Shown here piece after piece: positions 17,374 to 26,800 of a DNA stretch of 64,000 nt. Origin of the DNA: Cohnella zeiphila (GTDB taxonomy: Bacteria; Bacillota; Bacilli; Paenibacillales; Paenibacillaceae); contig NZ_JACJVO010000007.1 in the NCBI RefSeq assembly GCF_014212055.1, positions 62,001 to 126,000 on the forward strand, given 5' to 3'. The position numbers and the translations under genes were made by a program. The stretch's first letter is position 1, and each line of letters opens with the position of its first letter. Under the pieces are notes generated by a model that ran no database searches, was not told the DNA's origin, and worked only from the letters and a program-made list of their open reading frames with translations.

Positions 17374-18198
17374 TCAGTGTGCCTTTTGGCAGGACGGGCA
17401 GTAGAACATCTTGCGGGAGTTGACGATCTCCAGGCGAATCGCCTCGCCGCAGCGGACGCAGGCTTCCCCTTCCCGGTCATATACCCGGCACTTGTTGTCG
17501 TAACCGCCCACGAACGTGTCGTCCGCCGTGAACTTATGGTCCATATAGCCTCCGTTCTCCGCCGCCTCTTCCAGCACTTTGCGCATCGAACGATACAATC
17601 TCAGCTTCGTCTCCGGTTCCAGCTCCGGTATCGCCGCGGTCGGCTGCACCTCGGCATCGAAGCAGATCTCGTCCGAGTAGCAGTTGCCGACGCCGCTGAT
17701 CAGCTTCTGGTCGACGAGCGCGGATTTCAGCCTGCCTCTTCGGGTACCGAGCCGCTTCGCGAACGCTTCCGGCGTCAGCCTGGGATCGAATGGATCGGGA
17801 CCTAGCGGCTTCAGATGCTCCAGAGCGCTTTTCGCGCTGAGGCGGTGGAGATACCCGAGCCGAAGGCCGCCGAAAAACAGCCGGTTGCCGTCTTCGAACG
17901 TCAGAACGACCTGATACGAGCCGCTCTCCTTGCCGGCCTCCGGTTCCGTTCCGTAATACAGCCAACCGCCCAGCATCAAGTGCAGGAGCAGCCGGTTGCC
18001 GTCATCCAAATGGAACAACAGATGCTTGCCGCGGCGTTCCACGAACAGCACCGTCCGTCCGATGACGGCGGCCTGAAACTCGGCCGTCGGCTCGTTGATC
18101 GTCTTCTCCCGGTTCACTTCCGCCGCGGCGATCGTCCGCCCGCAGACAAGCGGGGAGAGCAGCCTGCGGTAAGTGTCCATCTCCGGCCATTCCGGCAT
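17374..18198 (-). CDS. Fpg/Nei-family DNA glycosylase (second MutM-type paralogue)
   Basis: A 274-residue bifunctional glycosylase-lyase candidate. Pro2 and Glu3 are at the N-terminus, Lys58 (RRGKHL) is at the beta-clamp position, SGVGNCYSDEI is the helix-two-turn-helix part, and a C-terminal zinc finger CVRCG...CPSCQ ends the protein. The start is MPEWPEMDTY rather than the MPELPEVET of canonical MutM, which marks a distinct Firmicute subgroup; a true MutM may be elsewhere, so I withhold the symbol. It should remove oxidised or ring-opened bases. The endonuclease IV gene follows immediately. Confidence 0.88.
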   Translation of the reverse strand: MPEWPEMDTYRRLLSPLVCGRTIAAAEVNREKTINEPTAEFQAAVIGRTVLFVERRGKHLLFHLDDGNRLLLHLMLGGWLYYGTEPEAGKESGSYQVVLTFEDGNRLFFGGLRLGYLHRLSAKSALEHLKPLGPDPFDPRLTPEAFAKRLGTRRGRLKSALVDQKLISGVGNCYSDEICFDAEVQPTAAIPELEPETKLRLYRSMRKVLEEAAENGGYMDHKFTADDTFVGGYDNKCRVYDREGEACVRCGEAIRLEIVNSRKMFYCPSCQKAH

Positions 18199-18233
18199 CG
18201 TGTCTTCATCCCTTCGTCGGTTCGTCTCGCGCC

Positions 18234-19064
18234 TTACGCGATGACGCTCTTCACATATTGTTCAAGCTCGGCGAGGCCGCGGCAGACCGCGTCCGGCATC
18301 GCCCCCGCGTCGTCGCAGCGTTGCCGCCAATCTTCCGCGGAGCATAGTCCGGTAAGCACGAGTACGGCAGGGCTGCCGATCGCCAAACCGGCGGCGATAT
18401 CGGTGCGCGGATTGTCGCCCACGACCCATGCGTCCTCCGCGGACACTCCGGCGCGCTTAAGCGCAAAATCCATGAGGATCGGCGACGGCTTGCCGACGAT
18501 CGTCGGCCGGACGCCGGACGCGGCCTCCAGCGCAGCGGCGATGCTGCCCGCGCCGGGAAGCACCCGGCCCGCCACGGGAAGCTGGCGATCCGGATTCGTC
18601 ACGACGAACGCCGCGCCGTTCGCCAGATGAAGCTGGGCTTCCGCGAGACGGTCGTACGTCAGCTGCCGGTCGATCCCCTGAACGACCAGCTTCGCCGGTC
18701 TGCCTTCTTCCCATTCGAACCCCGCTTCACGCATCGCTTCCCGCAGGCCGTGCTCGCCCATTACGTAAACATTGGCGTTCGGATACCGCTCTCTAGCGTA
18801 TTCGGCGGTCGCCTGGGCCGACGTCGCCACCTGCTCCGGAGCCGCCGGAATGCCGAGGCTCCGCAGATGCTCCGCCACCTGCAACGGCGTTCGCGTCGAA
18901 TTGTTCGTCACGAACCAGCAAGGAAGGCCGAGCGCTTCCAGCTCCCGAACGAGGCGTCCCGCGCCGGGGACCGGTTCTTCGCCCCGGTACAGCGTGCCGT
19001 CCAGATCGAGCAGCAGCGCCTTCGGCTTGCGGAGCGCAGGCGGGTTATGAGGCCACGTTAACAT
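18234..19064 (-). CDS. HAD-IIA family phosphatase (NagD/AraL-like)
   Basis: A 276-residue haloacid-dehalogenase-type phosphatase of the IIA cap class. Motif I is LLLDLDGTLYRG (nucleophile Asp in DLDGT), motif II is FVTNNSTRT, Lys lies in VGKPSP, and motif III is VVGDNPRTDIAAG. Relatives dephosphorylate sugar phosphates or damaged metabolites, which would fit a housekeeping repair role; the substrate is not shown. It is the first gene of the seven-gene unit and lies 35 bases ahead of the Fpg-family gene. Confidence 0.9.
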   Translation of the reverse strand: MLTWPHNPPALRKPKALLLDLDGTLYRGEEPVPGAGRLVRELEALGLPCWFVTNNSTRTPLQVAEHLRSLGIPAAPEQVATSAQATAEYARERYPNANVYVMGEHGLREAMREAGFEWEEGRPAKLVVQGIDRQLTYDRLAEAQLHLANGAAFVVTNPDRQLPVAGRVLPGAGSIAAALEAASGVRPTIVGKPSPILMDFALKRAGVSAEDAWVVGDNPRTDIAAGLAIGSPAVLVLTGLCSAEDWRQRCDDAGAMPDAVCRGLAELEQYVKSVIA

Positions 19065-19432
19065 GATGTCACTCGCCTTCGTTCCATATTACGGCTTTTT
19101 GGCCATGGTTCCACAATAACGCGTTTGACCTGCCGAAGGCAAGGTCTGACATCGGCCGACAATCTTCTCGATTTCCCTCCACATTTTTATGCCGACGAGA
19201 GGAAATTCTCCCTTGATTTCGCGGCTTAGCCGACCCTTCCGACGAAGAATGGGAAAAGCGCCCGCTATCATCGCGGACGAACCGGATCGACGCCGAAAAG
19301 AGGCATGAGAACGACAACTTTTCCCCGTCGCTTCCGGCAAGGAGCCTCTTGGCGAGAAAATATCGGAGAAAGTCCCTTTCGTCGAAGCCGGGCCGGAACG
19401 GTCTCCCTTCGGCGCCGGAGCCGCTCAAGGCC
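19065..19432. other. intergenic region, possible weak promoter and short repeats
   Basis: Some 370 bases between mrfB and the HAD gene. The only structure seen is a pair of similar 14-base direct repeats (GTTCCATATTACGG at 19081 and GTTCCACAATAACG at 19108) just upstream of the HAD start. A minus-strand reading frame spans most of the gap but lacks a ribosome site and looks like a chance frame. Confidence 0.5.
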
Positions 19433-20815
19433 TCAGAGCCGCCCAGCCTTGCGCCGCAAGCGCTCCACCCGCCGGCGAAGAGCGTCCCGCTCCTCGCGCT
19501 CGCGGGCGGACGCGGGCCGCCGCAGCGCCAGCTCCAGCGCGGCTTCGGCGTAGCGGAGCGCCGCAGCGGGATTCTTCTCGCGATGCTCGTAGAACATCGC
19601 CAGCTCGACGTGCGCGTCGACCGGCGGAATCGCGGCCAGCTCGGCTTGTTCGGCCGATCGCTCCCAGAAGCGAACCGCTTGCTCCCACTGGCCGAGCCGC
19701 TTATAGCGCAGACCCGCCGGCAGCCACCAGCGGGCGGCGGCCGCGTCGTCTCGCGCGGCCAATGCGGCGAACAGCCGCTCCGCTCGGCGCCGCATGCCGT
19801 GCTTGTCCAGCCAAGCCGCCGTCCGGTAAAGCTCCTCCGCCCCTTCCGGCAGTTCGTCCGCCCGCGGATCGTCCTCCTCCTCGCCGGACAGCAAGGCGCC
19901 GAAATGCGTCGCCAGCGTCACCAGCGTCAGCACGTCCCGCTCGTTGTGGCGGTAGACGCCATCGAGATGGCCGGCGTCGCCGTCGCTCAAAAACCGGACG
20001 TAAAGCTCCGGAGCCAGAGATCCCGGCACGTCCTCGCTCCGCTCGACGCCGAGCCGGTCTTCCTCGATCCGGCTCAGGCGGCACGATGCCAGCGTATTCC
20101 GCCATAGCGCCCGCGACGGATGAAGAAAGTCGAGATGCCCCGGTTCGACGCCGCTGCGCCGCCATCCGTTCAGAATGAACCGGTTCGCCAGCACCGGCCA
20201 ATCGAATGTCCGGCCGTTGTAGGTAACGAGATGCGTCCTACCGGCCATCCGGCCTAGCAAGTAGTGAAGCATCGCTTTCTCTTCCCCGGGATGGCGGATG
20301 AGCGTCTGTTCGACGGAGATCCGGCGCCATTCCGGCTCGACGACGGCGAAGCCGATCATAAACGGCACGTTGCCCGCTCCGACGCCGAGTCCCGTCGTCT
20401 CCGTATCCAGAAAGATCAGCCGCTCCGCCCGGATGGCGTCCGGATGGCCATCTTGCGGCCGGCCGGTTTTGTTCTGCCTTGCCGCGACGGGCTCCAGCGC
20501 CGGCGCGTAGCCGACCAATTCGCCCAGTTCGTACAGGCCGTGCCGGTAATCGAACGGATAGTCGATCCGCCGCAGGAGAAAGCTGCCGTGCTCGTTCTCC
20601 ATCTGCCGCACGCCGAGCATCCCGAAAGCCGGATGCAGATCCGGCTCCTGCCGTTCCGTATTATCGCGATAATCTCGGCTTTCCGGCTTCCCCGCCGCCG
20701 AATCGTCCCTTCCCGCCGTTGCAGCCGATCCCGAACCGTGTTCGCCGCTCCCTGCTTCTTCCCCCTTGGCTTGACCTTTAAGCCGCAGCAGACGTTCCCG
20801 CAGTCCTCCGCTCAT
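19433..20815 (-). CDS. mrfB: mitomycin repair exonuclease MrfB (YprB family)
   Basis: A 460-residue DnaQ-like 3'-5' exonuclease that works with helicase MrfA; in B. subtilis the pair removes mitomycin C damage independently of UvrABC. The exonuclease motifs are IFLDTETTGL (motif I), VTYNGRTFDWPV (motif II) and HNERDVLTLV (motif III). After about residue 300, helical repeats resembling TPRs run to the C-terminus. I chose ATG 20815, which has GGAGG eight bases upstream; an ATG ten codons earlier lacks one. It follows mrfA by 60 bases in the same direction. Confidence 0.88.
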   Translation of the reverse strand: MSGGLRERLLRLKGQAKGEEAGSGEHGSGSAATAGRDDSAAGKPESRDYRDNTERQEPDLHPAFGMLGVRQMENEHGSFLLRRIDYPFDYRHGLYELGELVGYAPALEPVAARQNKTGRPQDGHPDAIRAERLIFLDTETTGLGVGAGNVPFMIGFAVVEPEWRRISVEQTLIRHPGEEKAMLHYLLGRMAGRTHLVTYNGRTFDWPVLANRFILNGWRRSGVEPGHLDFLHPSRALWRNTLASCRLSRIEEDRLGVERSEDVPGSLAPELYVRFLSDGDAGHLDGVYRHNERDVLTLVTLATHFGALLSGEEEDDPRADELPEGAEELYRTAAWLDKHGMRRRAERLFAALAARDDAAAARWWLPAGLRYKRLGQWEQAVRFWERSAEQAELAAIPPVDAHVELAMFYEHREKNPAAALRYAEAALELALRRPASAREREERDALRRRVERLRRKAGRL

Positions 20816-20875
20816 GCCGGATCCTCCGTTCGTTCGCAAATTCATCGCCCGGCCGCCGGATCGGACCCGGACCGA

Positions 20876-23125
20876 TCAGAGGCCGCTCAAAATTTGAATG
20901 CTCTTTTGCTTTCCGTTGATTCCGTTCAATTCCATGCCGATGCAAGAAGGGCATCCATCCTTGCATAAGCATTTGCGAATCAGATTCGCGGCCGCGTCCC
21001 TCACTTCGTCGAAGCGCTTGTACACGTCCGCGGCCAGACCGATTCCGCCCGGATAATGGTCATGGATAAAAATCGTCGGAAGCCCCGTATGCGCGGCTTT
21101 GATTTGCGGCGTCACATGCACGTCTCCCCTGTCGCACATGACAAGCACCGGAACGATATGCTGCAATACGTTCGCGATTCCGAGCAGCAGCTGTTCCAGC
21201 GTCTTGGTTCCGATCTCGGGGCCGACTTCTTTGAGCTCCAGCCAAGCGGCGCTTGTATGCAATTCTTCCTCGGGCAGATGAATGGGCCCGGAGCCGATAT
21301 TTTCGAACGTGGTCAATTTGATTTTCTTGAAAATGGTAGGGATCATATTGACCGCAACGTCTCCATAATGAACGGCGGCCTGGCCCCGGTCGCGCGTCCG
21401 GTCGATCTCCAGCACTTTCAGGTTGACGGCCAGGTTCGCATCCGTGTAATATTCGACGTCCACTTCGCGGACATAAGCCTTCTTATGGTCCCAGTCCAGC
21501 TTCTCCACCTGGTATTGAACGCCCTCGTGCAGATAGATCGCTTCGTCGTGCAGCAGGGTCATGGCGCTGAACCGGTCCATCTCCCCGATGATCTTGACGG
21601 CGGCGACGTTCGATTGGTCGACGATCACGACGTTCTCCTGGGAAGCCGAACGAAGGCTGATTTCGCTTGCCGGGAACGACTGCGCCGACCAGTAGAACGT
21701 ATCGCCGTTTTTGTGAAGCACCTTTTCCTCTTGCAAATATTCGAGAATGTCCGCAACGTCCAGGGGACCGAATTCCTCCGTTTCCTTGAACGGAAGCTCA
21801 TAGGCGGCGCAGCGCAAATGATCCACAAGGATCAGCAGATTCTCGGGATTGATCCGGGCGTACTCCGGCGACCGGTCGAAAAAGTATTCCGGATTTTGAA
21901 CGATATATTGGTCGATCGGCGTCGAATTGGCGACCATGACGATCAGCGCTTCCCCGTGGCGGCGGCCGGCGCGTCCCGCCTGCTGCCAGGTGCTGGCGAT
22001 ACTGCCCGGGTACCCGGTCATGATGCACACCTGGAGCTGGCCGATATCGACGCCCAGTTCCAACGCGTTCGTGCTGACCACGCCCAGGATTTCGCCTTCG
22101 CGCAGCCCGCGTTCGATTTCCCGGCGCTGCTTGGGGAGATAACCGCCCCTGTAGCCCCGGATCGACTTCGAGCCGATATCGCTCTTCACCAATTCCTGAA
22201 GGTGGCTCAGGATCAATTCGACCCGGACGCGGCTCCGGGCAAAAACGATGGTCTGAATTTTGTTTTTCAAAAATTGTTTGGCCAGATGGTTGACCTCGAC
22301 CGTCGAGCTCTTGCGAATGTTCAGCGGAGCGTTCACGATCGGCGGATTGTAGAAAACGAAGTGCTTCCGGCCGCGCGGCGCGCCGTTGTCGTCGACGAGC
22401 CGCATGGGGCTGCCCGTCAGCTGCTCGGCCAGTTCCTTAGGGTTGGCGATCGTTGCCGACGTACAGACGAGGATCGGGTTGCTTCCGTAAAAGCGGCAGA
22501 TTCGCTTCAACCGCCGAAGAACGTTCGCAACGTGACTGCCGAACACCCCCCGGTACGTATGCAGCTCGTCGATGACGATAAACCGCAAGTTTTCAAACAG
22601 GCTTACCCATTTCGTATGATGAGGAAGGATCCCGGAATGCAGCATATCCGGGTTCGTGATGACGATGTGACCGGCCAATCTTACGATCTGGCGGATTGCG
22701 GGCGACGTATCGCCGTCGTATGTATAGCTTTTGATGTCGATGCCTATCTCTTTGATGATCTCGTTCAATTCGCTCTTCTGGTCCTGCGCCAGCGCCTTCG
22801 TCGGAAACAAGTAAAGCGCGCGGCTGGCGTCGTCTTCGGCGATCGCCTGGAGGACGGGCAAGTTGTAGCACAGCGTTTTCCCCGAGGCGGTCGGGGTTAC
22901 GGCTACGACATTCTCTCCTCTTCGAACCGTCTCGTAGGCGGTATGCTGATGCGAATAGAGCTGTTCGATGCCTCTTTTGGCCAGGGCCGCTTGAATTCGG
23001 GGGTCGACGCTCTCCGGCATGGGACTCGTTCTCGCCTCTTGCGGTTCGATCTCCTGCCAGTTCGCTACATTCTCGTTCTTTCTTAACTCTTGGATCAGTT
23101 CGGAAAGAATCTTCTTTTTAAACAT
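20876..23125 (-). CDS. mrfA: DNA helicase MrfA (YprA family)
   Basis: A 749-residue superfamily 2 helicase. Motif I is TPTASGKT, motif II is DELH, motif III is SAT, and motif VI is QQAGRAGRR. The C-terminal DUF1998-like domain carries the four cysteines CLCKDGCPSC that are typical of MrfA. In B. subtilis MrfA unwinds damaged DNA for MrfB after mitomycin C exposure. Its codon choice looks slightly less GC-rich than its neighbours, and the AT-rich leader holds a good -10 box and a LexA-like site. Confidence 0.9.
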   Translation of the reverse strand: MFKKKILSELIQELRKNENVANWQEIEPQEARTSPMPESVDPRIQAALAKRGIEQLYSHQHTAYETVRRGENVVAVTPTASGKTLCYNLPVLQAIAEDDASRALYLFPTKALAQDQKSELNEIIKEIGIDIKSYTYDGDTSPAIRQIVRLAGHIVITNPDMLHSGILPHHTKWVSLFENLRFIVIDELHTYRGVFGSHVANVLRRLKRICRFYGSNPILVCTSATIANPKELAEQLTGSPMRLVDDNGAPRGRKHFVFYNPPIVNAPLNIRKSSTVEVNHLAKQFLKNKIQTIVFARSRVRVELILSHLQELVKSDIGSKSIRGYRGGYLPKQRREIERGLREGEILGVVSTNALELGVDIGQLQVCIMTGYPGSIASTWQQAGRAGRRHGEALIVMVANSTPIDQYIVQNPEYFFDRSPEYARINPENLLILVDHLRCAAYELPFKETEEFGPLDVADILEYLQEEKVLHKNGDTFYWSAQSFPASEISLRSASQENVVIVDQSNVAAVKIIGEMDRFSAMTLLHDEAIYLHEGVQYQVEKLDWDHKKAYVREVDVEYYTDANLAVNLKVLEIDRTRDRGQAAVHYGDVAVNMIPTIFKKIKLTTFENIGSGPIHLPEEELHTSAAWLELKEVGPEIGTKTLEQLLLGIANVLQHIVPVLVMCDRGDVHVTPQIKAAHTGLPTIFIHDHYPGGIGLAADVYKRFDEVRDAAANLIRKCLCKDGCPSCIGMELNGINGKQKSIQILSGL

Positions 23126-23143
23126 TCCATCACCCTATAATTA

Positions 23144-23165
23144 AGAACGGTTGTTCCCTATTATA
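23144..23165 (-). promoter_or_regulatory. mrfA -10 box overlapping a LexA-like operator
   Basis: On the minus strand a perfect TATAAT (23160-23165) is followed by GGAACAACCGTTCT (23144-23157), a GAAC-N4-GTTC palindrome of SOS-box type that would cover the transcription start. No clear -35 hexamer is visible; a T-run lies at the right distance. Confidence 0.55.
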
Positions 23166-23294
23166 GACTTCCTATCTAAATAAAAAAAGCCCCCGTAAAG
23201 GTACAAAAACAATAGCCGCCGATCATCACGGCCTGATGGAATGCGAACCAAAATAGGCGCGCCCTCATAAATTGGTAGGGGCAATTGACTATTC

Positions 23295-23717
23295 ATGAAT
23301 ACGGAGGCTAATAAATTGGGCTTGCAACCTCAAATGCAAATGATGTCGCACCCCGTTCTTTTGGAGGTTCGGCAAACGGCTCCCAATCAGATTTTGATGA
23401 TTTACGACAGGCGGACGGAGACGGCCTCCGCGACAAATGTCTCGAATTATTGGATCCGAAGCAACGCGGGAGCCATGGGAATCGCGAGCGCAGGGATGGG
23501 CGAGGCCTTGTCGGCTCAAAATTCGCTTCGCTCCGATCAGGCTATGATTACGAATGCCGACAACTCCAGGATGAGATACCTCTTGACATTCAGGGTTAAT
23601 GCGATGGCCGGCGTTCCTTATATCGTGCTTCCCTGTTTTGTAAATGCCGAGGGAATGACCGGTTACGGAGGAGGAAACTGGGGGCCGACGAGCAGAAACG
23701 TGTTGATTGGCAGGTAA
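23295..23717 (+). CDS. small Ig-like-domain protein of unknown function
   Basis: A protein of about 140 residues that I do not recognise as a named family. From about residue 30 the pattern NQILMIYDRRTETASATNVSNYWI resembles the start of Ig-like domains common in Paenibacillaceae surface proteins; a strand such as RYLLTFRV and the VNAEGMTG loop follow. No signal peptide or anchor is visible. ATG 23295 has only weak GGTAGGGG upstream; an in-frame TTG at 23316 has GGAGG at ideal distance and may be the real start. It converges on the 1031-residue gene across a shared terminator. Confidence 0.6.
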   Translation: MNTEANKLGLQPQMQMMSHPVLLEVRQTAPNQILMIYDRRTETASATNVSNYWIRSNAGAMGIASAGMGEALSAQNSLRSDQAMITNADNSRMRYLLTFRVNAMAGVPYIVLPCFVNAEGMTGYGGGNWGPTSRNVLIGR

Positions 23718-23762
23718 CGGATCCGCTTGTTCGTCATCCGCCCGGAAAAGAAGAGGCGGGAC

Positions 23763-23810
23763 GAAAGCAATGGCGATGCGGACTTCTTCCGCCGCATCGC
23801 CATTGCTTTC
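23763..23810. terminator. strong bidirectional hairpin terminator
   Basis: A perfect 19-base stem (GAAAGCAATGGCGATGCGG at 23763-23781 with 23792-23810) encloses a 10-base loop between two convergent genes. T/A-rich ends on both sides would let it act in both directions. Confidence 0.85.
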
Positions 23811-23827
23811 ATTTCTGTCAGCCAGGA

Positions 23828-26800
23828 TTATAACTCGATGACGATGCAATCCTTGTCGCTTTCGGCGTCCGCAGCCGCGGCGAACATTTCGTTGTCGGCC
23901 CCCGCCCAGCTTGGAGACGCCGGACGGACTTGGAACGCGCGGAGCCGGTCGTTCGGCGATTTGTCCGTGTAGGCCTCCGCCTTTCCTTCAAACGTCCATT
24001 CGATCTTCTTCACCTTGCTCAGATCGACCCCGGCGTTCAGCGGAAGGTTCGCCGGGTCGACGGAGGGCACGCGAACCGACCATACCGATAACAGCCCGGG
24101 CATGATGCGGGAGGAACCGTCCCCGACGACGCCGCCCGATTGGGGCTGGAACTTCTCCGTACCGCCCTTGAACGTCACCTCGTACTCGTAGAAGCCGAGC
24201 GTCCGGGAGTGAACGAAATCGTGGCGTTCGGCATATCGGTCAAGGAACGCGGAGCCGCCCGACTGCGCATATTCGACGTGGACTCCGCCCTGGGCGTCGC
24301 GAGCGCCGGGCAGATGAATCTGGCAGGCGCCGACCGTCAAATGCGCCTTGCCGGCGATTTTCTCCCGGATGAGGGGGTTGTCCAGCGACAGCGGGAATAC
24401 CGCGTCCCGATGCTCGCGCAGGGCGGCGAACTGCTCGGGGAACGTCTCCTCGTTCAGGATGAACTTTATGTTTCGGTACGGCTGGGCGGGGCTCTCGGAC
24501 GCATTGAGAACGTTCGTCAGCTTTACGCTGATGTCCGCATGGATCTTGCTCAGCTCCGCGATGTGAATGTCCCGGATTTTGGGGAAGCGGTCCTGGCCCA
24601 ACGTCAAATATCGAAACGCCTGATATTCCTGATACAGGAAATCGATCAATTCCAATCTGGCTTGGTTGTACAATTCGAAAATATAGCCGTGGAACAGCGG
24701 CAGGCTGGCGTCCGCCTTATCCCCGAGCGCCGCGAGCAGACGCTCGTTCTCCGAACGCAGGCGGGCGATTTCGGCCGTCAGCTTCTCGTCCTCCAGATAC
24801 GACGCCTTGTAAGCCTGCGCCAGCCGCTGGTACTCCTCCGCCACGTTCATATACTCGTAGAACGCGACTCGGTAGCGCTCGGCGTTTTTCGGTACCTTGT
24901 CGTATACCGGCTTCAGCAGCTCTTCGAACTGCTCGCGGGACATCGTCAGCAAGGCCGAGTTGTAGCCGAATGACGACTGAACCTGATTCAGCTGCTTCGT
25001 CAGATCGATCAGTCCTCCGCCTTGCTTCCAAAGGGCTTGTCCGGAGGACGCCAGCTTCTTGACGGAGCCCAGCGATTTGGACAGCTCTTCTTCCTTCTTC
25101 TTCTTTTCCTTGTCGACCGTCTTCTGCGACTTGAACGTTTCGTCGACGACGATCGTCTTCCCCTCGTTGACCAGATTGCTGACGGCGGAAGCGATGGCGC
25201 CGCCCGCCTTCAGCGCCCCGACGACGGGCGCGACGTTGGTCGCGATCGCGACTCCGGTGACGACCAGGTCGAGCGTCGCTTTCATCGTGTCCAACTGCAA
25301 CTCTTTCCGGAGCGCATCGACGAATTCGCCGGCCGTCTTCTCCAACTGCCGCGCCTTGTTCCCGATGGTCGACAGCATGTCGTCCAAAGCGGATTTCTGC
25401 TGCTGCTTCTGCGAGAGAAGCTCCTCTTTGCGCAGCCCCATCCGCTCGATCTTCTTCGCGGCGTCGCCCAGCGCGTTCCGGATCAATTTCGCTTGGCTGT
25501 CCTGGCTTGACTTGACGCGCAAATAATCCGCGTACAAGGATTCGGCCTGCTGGGCCGCGACGATAAGGTTGAGGCCCATCGACTGATAACGGTCGAGCGG
25601 CATCAGCGGAACCCAGTTCCAGGGATGGCCGAAATAATCGAGCCCTTGGCTGAGCTGCGCCACCAGGACCGCCGCCCTGCCGCGCAGCGCGAGCCATTGA
25701 AGGGACTCCGCCAGCATGCGTTCCCGGAATGCCGCGAAGTCGGCGTCCGTGCTCTCGCTTTCCCGCAGCTTCGTGAACCAGGCCGCGTCCGGCGTCGTCC
25801 TCAGCAGCCAGTCGAGCAGCACGGCCGCCTCCTCGATCTGCTCCTCGCTGGAAGCCAAATAAGCCACGCCGGCTTTATGCAGGGTCAGCGACTTTTGCTC
25901 CAGCGAGCCGACCAGTCTCCTGTCGACGGGAAGAAAGTCGCCGTAGAAATGCCGATCGCTTACGGCAGTAGGACGTCCGTCGCCGTTGTTCCCGCAGGCT
26001 CCGGCCCTCCCGTCCATCGATGCGGGAGCCGCATGTCCGTCCAGCCCGTCTTTGCCGTTCTGGCCGCCAGGTTCGCGTTCGTCGCTAAGATAATAAGTAT
26101 AGCGGCTGACGCGCCCGGCCATCACCGACTTCCCTTTCAGCTTGCGGCCGCCGAGTCCGCCATGGCCTCCATTCTGCCCTTTCCCCGGAGAGGCCGCTTC
26201 GCCTGCCTTGCCGGCGCGGCTCTCCATGACAATCAAATTCTCCTTCGCCGGAAGGACGAAGGCCGCCACGATGCTCCCCCCGTTGCCTCCGTCGCCGGAT
26301 TTTCCGGCATTGCCGCCGTTGCCGCCGTGGCTGGCATTGCCGCCCGCGCCCGCGGGATCGTTCGAGAAAAATCCCCGGTTTGCGTCTTCGCCGTTGATGC
26401 CGTCGGCGCCTTTTCCGCCATCGCCGCCGTCCTGTCCGCGTCCTCCGCGGCCGCCGTTCGCGATCAGGCGAAGCGGACCGTTCAGCTCGAATCTTTCGGC
26501 GGCGAGCGCGATGTCTCCGGCCGATTGTCCCGGCTGGCCGGGGAGACCGTCCTCCCCGTTCGTCCCGTTCTTGGCGGGCTGCTCGGCCGAAATTCCGCTT
26601 TCCGCCTTGGCTCCCGGCTTATAATCCCGTTCGGACGCCGGAGCGGCCCCCGACGTATCGATGCTCGCCTCTCCGTCCGACGAGATGATGCGGGCATGGA
26701 TCGTCACATTTCTGCCGGGAACGCTCAGCGATCCCGACAGACGGACGGTGTCGGCATGAACGACATAATGGACGGACTTATCCGATAGATAATCCGCCGT

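Noticed and set aside
19069-19428. 119-codon minus-strand frame between mrfB and the HAD gene
   Set aside because: No proper ribosome site, irregular codon use in its second half and overlap with direct repeats make it a chance frame.
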